Shown here one piece after another: positions 16,845 to 27,215 of a DNA stretch of 47,008 nucleotides. The DNA comes from Schinkia azotoformans LMG 9581 (GTDB taxonomy: Bacteria; Bacillota; Bacilli; Bacillales; Bacillaceae_J). The notes beneath the pieces were generated by a model, which was not told the DNA's origin, did not search any database, and saw nothing but the letters and a program-made list of their open reading frames with translations. Every line of letters begins with the position of its first letter. Position 1 is the first letter of the stretch. The DNA is taken from assembly GCF_000307855.1 (NCBI RefSeq), contig NZ_AJLR01000151.1:1-47008 (forward strand), in the 5' to 3' direction. A program made the position numbers and the translations under genes.

Positions 16845-17106
16845 TATGATGAGGAATAGTAATGGTTGATGAGTCTTCTAGAGAATTGGCGGTTGGTGCA
16901 AGTCAATAGCTTATCATCATGAACTCGCCTTTAAGTTGCAAATGTGAAAAATAGTAATGTTTGCCGTATTGTCCGCGTTAAGGAATTAGAAGTGGGTTAA
17001 TCTTTATATGAATGGTGTATAAAGATTTGCTAATGTGGGTGGTACCGCGGGAAGTTCAAATAGCCTCTCGTCCCTGGTTATTTTCAGCTGGGGCGAGAGG
17101 TTTTTG
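16845..17106 (+). promoter_or_regulatory. T-box riboswitch for leucyl-tRNA, controlling leuS
   Basis: Stem I shows AGTA at 16858-16861 and, on the 3' side of the specifier loop, GAA followed by CTC (16924-16926), a leucine codon. The T-box bulge sequence GGGTGGTACCGCGG is at 17037-17050. The terminator stem GCCTCTCGTCCC/GGGGCGAGAGG (17063-17100) with a T-run follows. Uncharged tRNA-Leu should bind both sites and stabilise the antiterminator, allowing leuS expression. Confidence 0.95.
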
Positions 17107-17222
17107 TATTGGTAAAAGTTATAAACTTACATAAAAGTGGGTAACTTCAATTAATAAAGTATTTCAAATAGAAAACTACCATACATACATTGAAATAAAA
17201 AATAAAAGCAGGAGGTTTTTTT

Positions 17223-19643
17223 ATGTCATTTGATCATAAAATTATCGAAAAGAAATGGCAGAACCATTGGGAAGAAAATAAAACATTTAAAACAACAGAA
17301 GACAAGGACAAGCCTAAATTTTATGCATTAGACATGTTCCCTTACCCTTCAGGTGCCGGATTGCACGTTGGACATCCAGAAGGCTACACAGCTACAGATA
17401 TTTTATCCAGATTGAAGCGTATGCAAGGATATAATGTACTTCATCCAATGGGCTGGGACGCATTCGGTCTTCCTGCTGAGCAATATGCTTTAGATACAGG
17501 AAATGACCCAGCAGAATTTACAGCTAAAAACATAAATACATTTAAGAGACAAATCAAATCACTAGGATTTTCTTATGATTGGGATCGTGAAATTAATACA
17601 ACGGATCCAAATTATTATAAATGGACACAATGGATTTTCCTAAAGCTATATGAAAAAGGCTTAGCTTATGTTGATGAGGTGCCTGTTAACTGGTGTCCGG
17701 CATTAGGAACAGTTCTTGCCAATGAAGAAGTAATTGATGGAAAAAGTGAGCGCGGCGGTCATCCGGTTATTCGTAAACCGATGAGACAGTGGATTTTGAA
17801 AATTACTGAATATGCAGACCGTCTTCTTGAAGATTTAGAGGAGCTTGACTGGCCTGAAAGCATTAAAGAAATGCAGCGCAATTGGATTGGACGTTCAGAG
17901 GGTGCAGAAATTATATTTGAAATTGCTGGCACAAATCAAAGCTTTGAAGTATTTACAACAAGACCGGATACCATTTTTGGGGCAACGTATGCGGTATTAG
18001 CACCGGAACATCCATTAGTGGCTGAAATTACAACAGCTGAGCAAAAAGCAGAAATTGATGCCTATCTTGAAAAAGTTCAATCAAAGAGTGACCTTGAAAG
18101 AACAGACCTAGCAAAAGAAAAAACAGGTGTGTTTACAGGTGCTTATGCCATTAATCCTGTTAACGGGGAGAAAATGCCAATCTGGATTGCAGACTACGTG
18201 TTAATGGGCTATGGTTCAGGGGCGATTATGGCTGTACCAGCACATGATGAACGTGACTATGAGTTTGCTGTGAAATTCGAATTGCCAATCAAAGAGGTAG
18301 TAGCCGGCGGAGATATTTCGAAGGAAGCCTATACTGGCGACGGTGTTCATGTTAACTCCGATTTCTTAAATGGTTTAAATAAAGAAGATGGGATAAAAAA
18401 AGCAATTGAGTGGTTTGAGTCCAATAGTAAAGGTAAGAAAAAAGTATCATACCGTCTACGTGATTGGTTATTTAGCCGCCAGCGTTATTGGGGTGAGCCA
18501 ATTCCAGTCATCCATTGGGAAGATGGCACAACAACAACTGTACCTGAATCTGAATTACCTTTAATTCTTCCAAAAACCAATAATATTAAACCATCTGGAA
18601 CAGGCGAATCACCACTTGCCATTATTGAAGATTGGGTGAATGTAGTAGACCCTGAAACAGGTAAAAAAGGTCGTCGTGAAACAAATACAATGCCACAATG
18701 GGCAGGCAGCTGCTGGTATTTCTTACGATTTATCGACCCAGACAACAGTGAGGCACTTGCAGATCCCGAAAAGCTAAAACAATGGCTGCCAATTGATATT
18801 TATATTGGTGGAGCCGAGCATGCTGTCCTACACTTATTATATGCTCGTTTCTGGCATAAATTCCTTTATGATATTGGAGTTGTCCCAACGAAGGAGCCGT
18901 TCCAAAAGTTATTTAACCAAGGTATGATTCTTGGTGAAAATAACGAAAAAATGAGTAAATCAAAAGGAAATGTAGTAAATCCAGACGACATCATTGAAAG
19001 CCATGGTGCCGATACGCTTCGCCTTTATGAAATGTTTATGGGACCATTAGATGCTTCGATTGCATGGTCAACAAACGGACTTGATGGAGCCCGTCGTTTC
19101 CTAGATAGAATCTGGCGCTTATTTGTAACAGATACTGGCACATTAAATGAAAGAATTCAAAAAGGTACCAATTTAAAATCTTTAGAACGTGTTTATCACC
19201 AAACAGTGAAAAAGGTAACAGACGATTACGAGCATCTACGATTTAATGTGGCTATTTCACAAATGATGGTATTTATTAATGAAGCGTACAAAGCTGAAGT
19301 TCTACCATATGAGTATATGGAAGGCTTTGTAAAATTAATCTCTCCAGTTGCCCCACATGTGGCAGAAGAACTTTGGGAAAAACTTGGTCACGGTGAAGGC
19401 TCTATCAGCTTTGAACAATGGCCAACTTACGATGAATCAAAATTAGTTGAAGATGAAGTAGAAATTGTTGTCCAATTGAACGGCAAGGTACGTACAAAGC
19501 TTAATATTCCAAAGGATGCAACGAGAGAAGTGATGGAAGAGATTGCAATGAAAGATGAAAAAGTAATCGAAGGCATTGAAGGCAAAACAGTACGCAAAGT
19601 TGTTGCAGTACCAGGGAAATTAGTTAATATTGTTGCTAACTAA
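17223..19643 (+). CDS. leuS: leucyl-tRNA synthetase
   Basis: This 806-residue class Ia synthetase charges tRNA-Leu. Domain order: the Rossmann catalytic half with the HIGH motif in [10 protein letters not shown] (about residues 45-60), the CP1 editing domain with the threonine-rich segment [12 protein letters not shown] (about 245-260), the KMSKS loop in [10 protein letters not shown] (about 575), and then the helical anticodon-binding and C-terminal domains. The length is normal for Bacillus. ATG 17223 follows GCAGGAGG. Control is by the upstream T-box, and a terminator follows. Confidence 0.98.
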   Translation: MSFDHKIIEKKWQNHWEENKTFKTTEDKDKPKFYALDMFPYPSGAGLHVGHPEGYTATDILSRLKRMQGYNVLHPMGWDAFGLPAEQYALDTGNDPAEFTAKNINTFKRQIKSLGFSYDWDREINTTDPNYYKWTQWIFLKLYEKGLAYVDEVPVNWCPALGTVLANEEVIDGKSERGGHPVIRKPMRQWILKITEYADRLLEDLEELDWPESIKEMQRNWIGRSEGAEIIFEIAGTNQSFEVFTTRPDTIFGATYAVLAPEHPLVAEITTAEQKAEIDAYLEKVQSKSDLERTDLAKEKTGVFTGAYAINPVNGEKMPIWIADYVLMGYGSGAIMAVPAHDERDYEFAVKFELPIKEVVAGGDISKEAYTGDGVHVNSDFLNGLNKEDGIKKAIEWFESNSKGKKKVSYRLRDWLFSRQRYWGEPIPVIHWEDGTTTTVPESELPLILPKTNNIKPSGTGESPLAIIEDWVNVVDPETGKKGRRETNTMPQWAGSCWYFLRFIDPDNSEALADPEKLKQWLPIDIYIGGAEHAVLHLLYARFWHKFLYDIGVVPTKEPFQKLFNQGMILGENNEKMSKSKGNVVNPDDIIESHGADTLRLYEMFMGPLDASIAWSTNGLDGARRFLDRIWRLFVTDTGTLNERIQKGTNLKSLERVYHQTVKKVTDDYEHLRFNVAISQMMVFINEAYKAEVLPYEYMEGFVKLISPVAPHVAEELWEKLGHGEGSISFEQWPTYDESKLVEDEVEIVVQLNGKVRTKLNIPKDATREVMEEIAMKDEKVIEGIEGKTVRKVVAVPGKLVNIVAN

Positions 19644-19651
19644 ATACATTA

Positions 19652-19696
19652 AAAACACGACATTCCCATTTGGGGCGGAAATGTCGTGTTTTTTTG
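19652..19696 (+). terminator. leuS terminator
   Basis: The stem AAAACACGACATT/AATGTCGTGTTTT is followed by a T-run. Because both arms end in A- and T-runs it can act in both directions. Confidence 0.88.
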
Positions 19697-19777
19697 TAGA
19701 AAGCTTGAATATGCTAAGTTATCTATAATCAAACGGAGCCCGGACCTTATTTGGTGAGGATAAAAGAAGGGTAGTGA

Positions 19778-21046
19778 CTACTTGCTTTGCTTCCCCGCAT
19801 TCAACCCAGCCAGTCGCCCAGTTACTAATGCTGCTGTAATATTATAGCCGCCCGTGTACCCATGAATATCTAATATTTCACCGCAAAAATAAAGCCCGTT
19901 CATTAGTTTTGAAGACATTTCCTTAGGGTTAATCTCTTTTACTGAAACGCCGCCGCCGGTAACGAACGCTTTTTCAATAGGCAATGTACCATTGACCTTG
20001 ATTTCAAATCTTTTTAAATCTTTAACAAACCCGCGGATTTTATCATTGGGCAAATTCGCATAGGTGATTGACTCGTCAATTTCATTTTTCTCAAGTAAAA
20101 ACAATAGCAATCGTTCTGGAACAAAGCCCTTTAAAACATTTTTGACCGCTTTTTTAGGATCAGCTTTGATTTTTTTCATGATTTGTTGAAAAAGCTCTTC
20201 TTCGTTCACAGTAGGAAAAACATCAATGGCAACAATAATTTCGTTTACTTTAAACTTTTGTAAGGCCTTTACAACAAATTGACTGCAGCGCAAAATGGCT
20301 GGACCAGACAAACCGAAATGTGTGAAAATCATATCCATTTGATGGGTAACGATCGGTTTTCCTTTTTTGGGATCCAAAACAGAAACAGCAACATCTCTAA
20401 GTGAGAGCCCCTGCAAAGCTTTATTTTTAATAAAAGGCTCTGAAGATGTCACAGGAACTTCAGTAGGGTAAAGGTCCGTTATTGTATGACCAGCTGCTTT
20501 TGCCCAAGCATAGCCGTCACCTGTTGAACCAGTATGGGGGACTGATTTTCCACCGACTGCAACAACAACAGCACCAGAATGATAGGTTTCTCCATTATGC
20601 AACTCCACACCAACGGCACGGTCACCCTCGTATAAAACCTTTTTAACTGCTGCCTTCGTCCGAATATCCACATGCAGCTTCTTCAGTTGATTCAAAAGGG
20701 CGTCAATTACTGTTTGCGATTGATTTGAAGCGGGAAACATCCGTCCATGGTCTTCTTCTTTAAGTTTGACTCCTAAATTTTCAAAAAAGCAAATAATATC
20801 GAGATTATTAAATTCGGAAAAGGCACTATATAAAAACCGACCATTTCCCGGGATATGTTTGATGATTTCATCAACCGGTAGACGGTTCGTAACATTGCAG
20901 CGCCCACCGCCGGAGATTGCTAGTTTCCTGCCAAGGTTGTCCCCTTTATCTAACAACAGTACCTTGCATTTTTGTTCAGCGGCAGCGATGGCCGCCATTA
21001 GTCCTGATGGGCCGCCGCCAATGACGATTACATCATATTTGTTCAT
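19778..21046 (-). CDS. ytfP: HI0933-family flavoprotein, NAD(P)/FAD oxidoreductase (YtfP)
   Basis: This 422-residue BaiN/HI0933-type flavoprotein has an N-terminal FAD dinucleotide fold, [18 protein letters not shown], followed by [25 protein letters not shown], the family hallmark. The mid-protein [18 protein letters not shown] and the C-terminal [10 protein letters not shown] and [19 protein letters not shown] contact FAD. The physiological substrate is unknown. ATG 21046 (MNKYDVIV) is chosen because the 15 residues added by the 21091 start are encoded by a REP-like palindrome. It converges on leuS and is divergent from ytgP. Confidence 0.88.
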   Translation of the reverse strand: MNKYDVIVIGGGPSGLMAAIAAAEQKCKVLLLDKGDNLGRKLAISGGGRCNVTNRLPVDEIIKHIPGNGRFLYSAFSEFNNLDIICFFENLGVKLKEEDHGRMFPASNQSQTVIDALLNQLKKLHVDIRTKAAVKKVLYEGDRAVGVELHNGETYHSGAVVVAVGGKSVPHTGSTGDGYAWAKAAGHTITDLYPTEVPVTSSEPFIKNKALQGLSLRDVAVSVLDPKKGKPIVTHQMDMIFTHFGLSGPAILRCSQFVVKALQKFKVNEIIVAIDVFPTVNEEELFQQIMKKIKADPKKAVKNVLKGFVPERLLLFLLEKNEIDESITYANLPNDKIRGFVKDLKRFEIKVNGTLPIEKAFVTGGGVSVKEINPKEMSSKLMNGLYFCGEILDIHGYTGGYNITAALVTGRLAGLNAGKQSK

Positions 21047-21058
21047 AATTACACCAGC

Positions 21059-21149
21059 TTTGGGAACATGGGGACGGTTCTCATGTTCCATATTTTTATA
21101 GGATAATGATTATTTCGGAATGGAACACGAGAACCGTCCCCATGTTCCG
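21059..21149. repeat. pair of inverted REP-like palindromes between ytfP and ytgP
   Basis: Unit one (21059-21090) contains GGGAACATGGGGACGGTTCT and ends CATGTTCC. Unit two (21119-21149) is its near reverse complement, with GAGAACCGTCCCCATGTTCC. About 28 bp of AT-rich DNA separates them. The pair looks like a REP doublet and overlaps the false N-terminal extension of ytfP. Confidence 0.8.
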
Positions 21150-21245
21150 CTTTCCTAGGCTCATACTGTATGTTAAAATACAGAAGTTGTGTTTGCTTGT
21201 CAAATGCTACCGAAAAGGTCTTATTTTACATAATTGGAGGGCGAA

Positions 21246-22886
21246 ATGTCCGGTTCAAAATTTCTTAAAGGAACATTAATGCTTACAGGAGCAACCTTCC
21301 TGTCTAAATTTCTGGGAATGATTTATGTATTTCCTTTTCAATCTATCGTTGGTTTAAAAGGGGGTACGCTCTATGCTTATGCTTATATTCCATACACGAT
21401 TCTTTTAAGCATGGCAACAATGGGGGTACCGCTTGCCGTTTCAAAATTTGTTTCAAAATACAATGCATTAGGAGATTATTATACAGGTAGAAGGCTTTTT
21501 AAAACAGGCTTATTGTTGATGTTTATAAGTGGTCTCGTTACCTTTTTAATTTTTTATAGTATTTCTCCTTGGCTTGCACCGAAAATTGTTGGGCAAAATG
21601 AATATGGGATTAAACATGAAGAAGTCGTTTATGTTCTTAGAATGGTGAGTACAGCCCTTATTATCGTTCCGATGATGAGTATTATCAGGGGATTTTTTCA
21701 AGGCTATCAATCAATGGGACCAACGGCCATATCACAGGTCATCGAGCAAATTGCGAGAGTCATTTTTTTGCTGGCTGGAAGTTTTCTTGTCATGAAAGTA
21801 TTAAATGGCGATTTGCATACGGCTGTCGGTTTAGCTGTTTTTGCGGCTACTGTGGGTGCAATAGCGGGTATGGGTGTCCTCATCTGGTATTGGGTAAAAA
21901 GAAAAGAAAATCTTGATGAATTTCTTGAACAGAGCACAACCCAAAGTAGTTTAACAACAAAGGAAATGCTGTTGGAGCTGCTTTCGTATGCCGGACCGTT
22001 CGTATTCGTTTCATTAGCGATTCCATTATATCAATTAGTGGATGAATTTACATTTAGTCGTGCCATGGAAAGTATAAATAAAGGCGGCGAATATGCCGAG
22101 AATTTATTTTCGATTTTTAATATGTATGGTCATAAATTAATTATGATACCAGTATCACTTGCAACAGCATTTGGTTTAACGCTTGTACCAACGATTACGG
22201 AATCATTTACCGCGAGGAATACGCCGCGATTAAACAAACAAGTCTCACAAGCTTTACAAATTGTTATGTTTTTAACATTACCGGCTGTGTTTGGACTGGC
22301 GATGGTGGCCGGGCCGGCAATCGGTGCCCTTTTTAGTGTTGAGCATATTGATATCGGGGAAGGGATTATGCTTTATTATTCCCCTGTGGCGTTATTTTTT
22401 GCTCTCTTTACCGTTTCCGCTGCCATTTTGCAAGGAATCAATCAGCAGCGGTTTGCTGTTTATAGTATGTTCGGAGGCTTCCTTTTAAAGCTAGTTTTGA
22501 ACATACCGCTTATTAAGCAGTTTGAAATTTATGGCGCCATTAGTGCAACAGCGATCGGCTTTTTATTTTCAATTATGTTTAATTTTTGGGCAATTAAAAA
22601 ATATGCAAATGTCCGTTTTAACTATACGATTCGCCGCAGTTTACTAATTACTATTTTTGTAGGAATTATGGTGGCGGTTGTTCAATTGGTAAAATGGATT
22701 CTTTCCTTTGTTATTTCTTATGAAGATGGACGTGGTCAATCCATTGTTGTGTTGGTTCTTTCAATTACAGCAGGTGCCGGTGTTTATTTATATTTAAGTA
22801 TTCAAAGTAATCTAGCGGGAAGTATTCTTGGCTATCGATTTAAATTTTTACAAAAACAAAAACGAAGGGAAAAGGCGAACAGTTAA
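21246..22886 (+). CDS. ytgP: MurJ/MviN-type lipid II flippase family protein (YtgP)
   Basis: This 546-residue multidrug/oligosaccharidyl-lipid/polysaccharide (MOP) superfamily membrane protein has about 14 helices from residue 5 to the C-terminus. Signatures include FLKGTLMLTGATFLSKFLGM at the N-terminus and SIIRGFFQGYQSMGPTAISQ. B. subtilis YtgP is the MurJ-type lipid II flippase, partly redundant with Amj. ATG 21246 (MSGSKFL) follows TTGGAGGGC; the in-frame TTG 21234 lies inside that site. It is monocistronic in this layout and ends near a REP-like palindrome. Confidence 0.9.
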   Translation: MSGSKFLKGTLMLTGATFLSKFLGMIYVFPFQSIVGLKGGTLYAYAYIPYTILLSMATMGVPLAVSKFVSKYNALGDYYTGRRLFKTGLLLMFISGLVTFLIFYSISPWLAPKIVGQNEYGIKHEEVVYVLRMVSTALIIVPMMSIIRGFFQGYQSMGPTAISQVIEQIARVIFLLAGSFLVMKVLNGDLHTAVGLAVFAATVGAIAGMGVLIWYWVKRKENLDEFLEQSTTQSSLTTKEMLLELLSYAGPFVFVSLAIPLYQLVDEFTFSRAMESINKGGEYAENLFSIFNMYGHKLIMIPVSLATAFGLTLVPTITESFTARNTPRLNKQVSQALQIVMFLTLPAVFGLAMVAGPAIGALFSVEHIDIGEGIMLYYSPVALFFALFTVSAAILQGINQQRFAVYSMFGGFLLKLVLNIPLIKQFEIYGAISATAIGFLFSIMFNFWAIKKYANVRFNYTIRRSLLITIFVGIMVAVVQLVKWILSFVISYEDGRGQSIVVLVLSITAGAGVYLYLSIQSNLAGSILGYRFKFLQKQKRREKANS

Positions 22887-22906
22887 GTCCGCCTCTTTTC
22901 CTAAAC

Positions 22907-22935
22907 TGGGACAGAGAACCCGACCCTGTGTCCCA
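22907..22935. repeat. REP-like palindrome after ytgP
   Basis: TGGGACAGAGAACCCGACCC continues to TGTGTCCCA. It is the same core as the units at 16.3 kb (CCCGACCCTGTGTCCC) and sits between the convergent ends of ytgP and the small coiled-coil gene. Confidence 0.8.
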
Positions 22936-23169
22936 TTAATCCCATGCTTCAAGGGCAAAGCCTAATTGCCGTTCAACACGCTGGAGGCGGCGGTTTAGTC
23001 GGTTAATACGGTCGTTTTGGCGCTGCAATTGATTTTCGATGCGGTTTAAACGACGATCAATATTGCTGCCACCGCCTGGGAACCCGCCCGGGCTACCCGG
23101 ACCACTAGGACCACCTCCGGAAAATCCAGGAAAACCAAATTGACGTTCATAATCATAATAGTAGTCCAT
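22936..23169 (-). CDS. small Gly/Pro-rich coiled-coil protein, function unknown
   Basis: This 77-residue protein has two parts. Residues 1-35 begin with aromatic MDYYYDYERQFGFPGF, followed by a Gly-Pro-Ser tract (GGGPSGPGSPGGFPGGG). Residues 36-70 form a basic coiled coil with heptad-like spacing (NRIENQLQRQNDRINRLNRR). It has no signal peptide. ATG 23169 follows AAAGGAGAGAAG. The pattern resembles small spore- or coat-associated proteins of Bacillaceae, but I do not recognise a named family. It is divergent from the pseudouridine synthase gene. Confidence 0.7.
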   Translation of the reverse strand: MDYYYDYERQFGFPGFSGGGPSGPGSPGGFPGGGSNIDRRLNRIENQLQRQNDRINRLNRRLQRVERQLGFALEAWD

Positions 23170-23301
23170 TATCTTCTTCTCTCCTTTTTGTATGTGCTTT
23201 TATTACGTTAATAATCTATGCAATATGGATAATCGTGGACTAAACTATAGCCTATATGGATTCTTTACCCGCTTCGAATATTTGAAAATGGAGGACTTAA
23301 C

Positions 23302-24024
23302 ATGAGAATTGACAAGCTGCTTGCCAATACAGGCTATGGTAGTCGGAAAGAAGTAAAAAAATTACTGAAAACCGGTGCGGTACAAATAAACGATACCGTG
23401 GTTAAAGACCCCCAAACACATCTTGATCCGGAAACTGATCAGGTTACGGTTCACGGTGAGATAGTAGTATATAGAGAGTTTATCTATTTAATGATGAATA
23501 AACCGGACGGTGTCATTTCAGCGACAGAAGATGACCGTGAGGAGACCGTTATTGATCTTCTTGAGATGGAGGATCAAATTTATGAACCATTTCCGGTTGG
23601 GCGGCTTGATAAAGATACGGTCGGTTTATTGCTATTAACGAATGATGGCCAGCTAGCTCATCAGCTTTTATCCCCAAAAAAGCATGTACCGAAAACGTAT
23701 TATGCCAAAATAGCCGGGCTTGTTACAGAAAAGGACATCGAGGCCTTTAAGCGGGGGGTTACCCTGGATGATGGCTATATAACAAAGCCAGCTGAGCTCG
23801 TTATCCTATCAACAAATGAAGAGGAAAATAGATCGGAAATCGAACTGACGATCATGGAAGGGAAATTTCATCAAGTAAAACGAATGTTTGAGGCTGTTGA
23901 TAAAAAGGTGACTTTCTTAATGAGAATTAAAATGGGTCCCCTATCACTCGATGAATCATTAAAACCGGGGGAATATCGGGAACTAGATGATGAGGAAGTT
24001 GAATTATTAAAGCAAACATCATAA
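23302..24024 (+). CDS. ytzG: 16S-type pseudouridine synthase, RsuA family (YtzG)
   Basis: This 240-residue RNA-modifying enzyme has an N-terminal S4 RNA-binding domain (MRIDKLLANTGYGSRKEVKK, residues 1-60), then a catalytic domain with the invariant Asp in PVGRLDKDTVGLLLLTNDG and the KTYYAKIAG and EGKFHQVKRMFEA motifs. RsuA enzymes convert U516 of 16S rRNA to pseudouridine; that target is inferred from family membership. ATG 23302 follows ATGGAGG. A shared bidirectional terminator separates it from ytzE. Confidence 0.9.
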   Translation: MRIDKLLANTGYGSRKEVKKLLKTGAVQINDTVVKDPQTHLDPETDQVTVHGEIVVYREFIYLMMNKPDGVISATEDDREETVIDLLEMEDQIYEPFPVGRLDKDTVGLLLLTNDGQLAHQLLSPKKHVPKTYYAKIAGLVTEKDIEAFKRGVTLDDGYITKPAELVILSTNEEENRSEIELTIMEGKFHQVKRMFEAVDKKVTFLMRIKMGPLSLDESLKPGEYRELDDEEVELLKQTS

Positions 24025-24075
24025 GGGCTGTACCCAAGTTGCTTAGCAATTGCAATTTGGGACAGCCCTTTAATT
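24023..24075. terminator. bidirectional terminator between ytzG and ytzE
   Basis: AAGGGCTGT...CCCA pairs with TGGG.ACAGCCCTT (24023-24035 with 24057-24070), with T-rich flanks, between two convergent genes. Confidence 0.85.
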
Positions 24076-24077
24076 TC

Positions 24078-24293
24078 CTAAGATATCTTTACCTTCTTTT
24101 CAGTTGTTGTCCATACTCCTCGGCTCGGACTGCAGACCAAATCATTATAAGTCAGCACATTTAAGTCTCTTTGAATAGTCCGAGGTGTTGTACCAAATTC
24201 TTCTACAAGTTCTTGTGTTGAAACCATGCCTTTTTCATTAATGAATAAGTAAACAGACTTGATGCGGTTTATCATCCGGGTAGTTGGGTTCAA
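24078..24293 (-). CDS. ytzE: DeoR-type HTH regulator (YtzE)
   Basis: This 71-residue stand-alone winged-helix DNA-binding domain shows TRMINRIKSVYLFINEKG, then the helix-turn-helix VSTQELVEEFGTTPRTIQRD and the wing NDLVCSPSRGVWTTT. It lacks the sugar-phosphate-binding domain of full-length DeoR proteins, as is normal for YtzE. The start is taken as TTG 24293: AAGGAG lies 7 nt before it and the product then has the usual length. An upstream ATG (24326) lacks a site and adds 11 residues. The regulatory target is unknown. Confidence 0.82.
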   Translation of the reverse strand: MNPTTRMINRIKSVYLFINEKGMVSTQELVEEFGTTPRTIQRDLNVLTYNDLVCSPSRGVWTTTEKKVKIS

Positions 24294-24648
24294 AAAACCA
24301 CTCCTTAATATAATGTTCAAACCCATTTGAACAAGAAATTAAATAGAGGTGAATTCATACTCTTGAAACTCCAAAACTAAAACCAAGTAACAATACCAAC
24401 ACTTGATAATATTATTGTACATGTTATTGTTAAAAATTTCTACTATAACATATGAATTTACAAAATATTTACACTTCTTATACAATCACCTCGCTTAGTG
24501 CCATTTCACTACTAACATATGTAATATAGTTTGAATATTATGACTATTTATCTGTGAAATTAAGATAGGTTTTACGCGCGTAACTAAATAAAAAGTAGTA
24601 TATTGATAAAAAATAACATTATTTATTTCAAAGGGAGGACAATTAAGA
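24294..24648. other. intergenic region between ytzE and pepV
   Basis: AT-rich, with no ORF bearing a ribosome binding site. It must contain the divergent promoters for ytzE and pepV, but I see no box pair good enough to assign. The pepV site AAAGGGAGG is at its right end. Confidence 0.5.
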
Positions 24649-26082
24649 ATGTCAAATCAAATAAATTGGATGGAAGAGGTTTTAAAAAGAAAAGAGCAAA
24701 TCATCCATGATACTCAAGTATTTTTACAAATCAAAAGTGTTTTAGATGAGGATGGTGCGACCGAACTAGCCCCATTAGGCCACGGAATTGATCAAGCTTT
24801 AAAGTTTATGCTTAATAAAGGGCAAAATGATGGTTTTTCTGTAAAAAATGTCGGTGGCTTAGCAGGCCATATTGAATATGGGGAAGGTACAGAGTTATTA
24901 GGAATCCTGTGCCATGTTGATGTTGTCCCTGAAGGGGATGGTTGGACAAGTGATCCGTATAGTGCGGAAATAAGAGATGGGAAAATTTTTGCAAGAGGGG
25001 CGATCGATGATAAGGGACCAACAATGGCAGCCTATTATGCCATGAAAATCGTAAAGGAATTAGGACTTACTGTACAAAAAAGGGTTAGAATGATTTTAGG
25101 TACGGATGAGGAAAGCAACTGGCGCTGTGTGGATCATTATTTTAAACACGAGGAAATGCCTACGATTGGTTTTGCGCCTGATGCGGATTTCCCGATCATA
25201 AATGCAGAAAAAGGAATTTTTGATTTTATCCTGGAGCAAAAAGGTTTGGAACAAAATGAGAATAGCGGTACGGCAGTTTTAGAAATGCTGCAAGCCGGAA
25301 GACGTCTTAATATGGTACCAGATCTGGCAGAGGCAAGCATTCAATGCAGAACAAAAGATAGTGCCGAACAAATTAAATATTCTTTTGAACAATACATAAA
25401 AGATAATACCCTAACAGGTGCTGTTATAATAAAAGAAAACAACTTGCAACTTCGTTTGGAAGGCATATCTGCCCATGGAATGGAACCTAATAAAGGAAGA
25501 AATGCCGGTCTGTTGTTAAATAGCTTTTTATATAATAATCTCCTTGATGTGCTCGATCCAAAGACGTGTTCCTTCGTTTCTTTTGTTCAACAGTATTTTG
25601 GAGGGGATACTCGCGGCAAAGCACTTGGTATTGCTTATGCGGACGAAATCTCGGGGGAATTAACAATCAATAATGGTACTCTTTCCTATAGTAAGGAAAA
25701 AGGTGGAAAAATCGGATTAAACCTTCGTTATCCGGTTACCCATGATATTGAACCATCCAAGCAGAAAATAAAAGAGGTTTCTGAAAATCATAATTTTACA
25801 TGTAAAGAATTAAGTGATTCAAAGCCACATCATGTTGATCAACAGCATCCATTAATTAAAGTACTGCAGATGGTTTATGAAGAGCAAACAGGTGAAAAAG
25901 CAGAGTTAATCGCCATTGGTGGAGGGACCTATGCCCGTTCATTACGTGCCGGTGTTGCTTTTGGTCCGTTATTTCCGGGTCGTCCGGATGTTGCCCACCA
26001 AAAGGATGAGTACATCGAAATTGAGGATTTATTAAAGGCGACCGCAATTTACGCACAAGCTATTTATGAATTGGCAAAATAG
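24649..26082 (+). CDS. pepV: dipeptidase PepV, M20 metallopeptidase family (YtjP-like)
   Basis: This 477-residue cytosolic zinc dipeptidase has metal ligands in the expected M20 segments: His/Asp in ILCHVDVVPEGDGW, Asp in GAIDDKGPTMAAYYA, the catalytic Glu pair in GTDEESNWRCVDHY, Asp in FAPDADFPIINAEKG and the C-terminal His in PDVAHQKDEYIEIED. The lid/dimerisation insertion lies at about residues 185-330. ATG 24649 follows AAAGGGAGG. An LrgA/LrgB pair starts 30 bp downstream and may be co-transcribed. Confidence 0.93.
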   Translation: MSNQINWMEEVLKRKEQIIHDTQVFLQIKSVLDEDGATELAPLGHGIDQALKFMLNKGQNDGFSVKNVGGLAGHIEYGEGTELLGILCHVDVVPEGDGWTSDPYSAEIRDGKIFARGAIDDKGPTMAAYYAMKIVKELGLTVQKRVRMILGTDEESNWRCVDHYFKHEEMPTIGFAPDADFPIINAEKGIFDFILEQKGLEQNENSGTAVLEMLQAGRRLNMVPDLAEASIQCRTKDSAEQIKYSFEQYIKDNTLTGAVIIKENNLQLRLEGISAHGMEPNKGRNAGLLLNSFLYNNLLDVLDPKTCSFVSFVQQYFGGDTRGKALGIAYADEISGELTINNGTLSYSKEKGGKIGLNLRYPVTHDIEPSKQKIKEVSENHNFTCKELSDSKPHHVDQQHPLIKVLQMVYEEQTGEKAELIAIGGGTYARSLRAGVAFGPLFPGRPDVAHQKDEYIEIEDLLKATAIYAQAIYELAK

Positions 26083-26112
26083 CAAAAAAAAGGAGAATTC
26101 TGGGGGGTTTTT

Positions 26113-26511
26113 ATGGGGGGCTATATTCGAATTTTTTATCAAATTGGGATACTTTACGTTTTTTATTACATTGGTTTATGGATTCAACAAACCTTTAAAC
26201 TATTAATGCCAGGCAGCATTATCGGGATGCTTTTATTATTTTGTTTATTAATGACTAAGAAATTTAAGGTAACATGGATTGATAAAGGGGCCAGTTTTTT
26301 GCTATCCCATTTACCGCTATTATTTATTCCGGTAACGGTTGGAATTATTGACTATTTCGAACTTTTTAAAGGCCGTGGGTTTCTTTCGGTGATTGTAGTA
26401 ATCATTAGCACCATTTTAGTGATGATAACTTCCTCATTCGTCGCCGGGTGGATTGCTGAAAAAAATATAAATGCAGTAAAAATGCGTACACAGGAGGGTA
26501 AAGAAATATGA
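26113..26511 (+). CDS. CidA/LrgA-family membrane protein
   Basis: This 132-residue protein has four membrane helices (about 8-25, 32-50, 63-85, 90-112) and the family core QQTFKLLMPGSIIGMLLLF. CidA/LrgA proteins act with an LrgB partner in holin-like control of murein hydrolases or in pyruvate uptake (PftA/PftB of B. subtilis); sequence alone does not choose. The stop overlaps the lrgB start (ATGA), so the two are translationally coupled. ATG 26113 follows a run of six G. Confidence 0.88.
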   Translation: MGGYIRIFYQIGILYVFYYIGLWIQQTFKLLMPGSIIGMLLLFCLLMTKKFKVTWIDKGASFLLSHLPLLFIPVTVGIIDYFELFKGRGFLSVIVVIISTILVMITSSFVAGWIAEKNINAVKMRTQEGKEI

Positions 26512-27194
26512 GCCTATTCTATGCCGCATTAGCAATAGCGGGTACCATCCTAACCTATAACTTAATGAAAAATGTATATGTAAAGTTTTATACACCATTT
26601 ATGGTGCCAATTGTAACATCAACGGTTTTTATCGTGCTATTTTTGCTGTTATTTCATATACCGTATGAAACCTATATGAGCGGCGGTGAGTGGATTGTCC
26701 ATTTATTAGGACCGGCCGTTGTTGCTCTTGCTTATCCGTTATATAAGCAGATTGATACAATTAAAAAATATGGGGTGTCAATCGTGACAGGGGTATTTGT
26801 CGGCACTTTTATCGGAATCGTGAGCGGGATAGGTTTAGCCCTTTTATTTGATGTAGAGCCGTTAACTTTACTTTCCCTAGTGCCTAAATCGGTAACATCA
26901 CCAGTTGCCATGGATATTGCTCTAGTGATTGGTGGTAATCCGACTTTAGCAGCGGTCTTTGTTATGGTTGCAGGGGTGCTTGGTGCCGTTTTAGGCCCAT
27001 ATCTGTTAAAATGGATGAGGATCAATCACTTTATCGCCAGGGGAATTGGGTTTGGAACAGCAGCCCATGGGATAGGAACGTCAAAAGCGCTTGAAATGGG
27101 TGAACAGGAAGGAGCAATTAGCTCCATTGCAATGACACTAAGTACAATTTTTGCCTCGATATTAAGCCCGCTTCTTGTTCAGCTTTTATTATAA
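26508..27194 (+). CDS. lrgB: LrgB/CidB-family membrane protein
   Basis: This 228-residue membrane protein of the LrgB family has about six or seven helices. Conserved segments include LGPAVVALAYPLYKQ, the central LLSLVPKSVTSPVAMDIA and the C-terminal ARGIGFGTAAHGIGTSKALE. It is the obligate partner of the coupled upstream LrgA-like gene. No LytTR-type lytST regulator pair lies beside it. A dispersed palindromic repeat follows 22 bp after the stop. Confidence 0.9.
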   Translation: MSLFYAALAIAGTILTYNLMKNVYVKFYTPFMVPIVTSTVFIVLFLLLFHIPYETYMSGGEWIVHLLGPAVVALAYPLYKQIDTIKKYGVSIVTGVFVGTFIGIVSGIGLALLFDVEPLTLLSLVPKSVTSPVAMDIALVIGGNPTLAAVFVMVAGVLGAVLGPYLLKWMRINHFIARGIGFGTAAHGIGTSKALEMGEQEGAISSIAMTLSTIFASILSPLLVQLLL

Positions 27195-27215
27195 AAGGCA
27201 TAATTTTGTACATCA

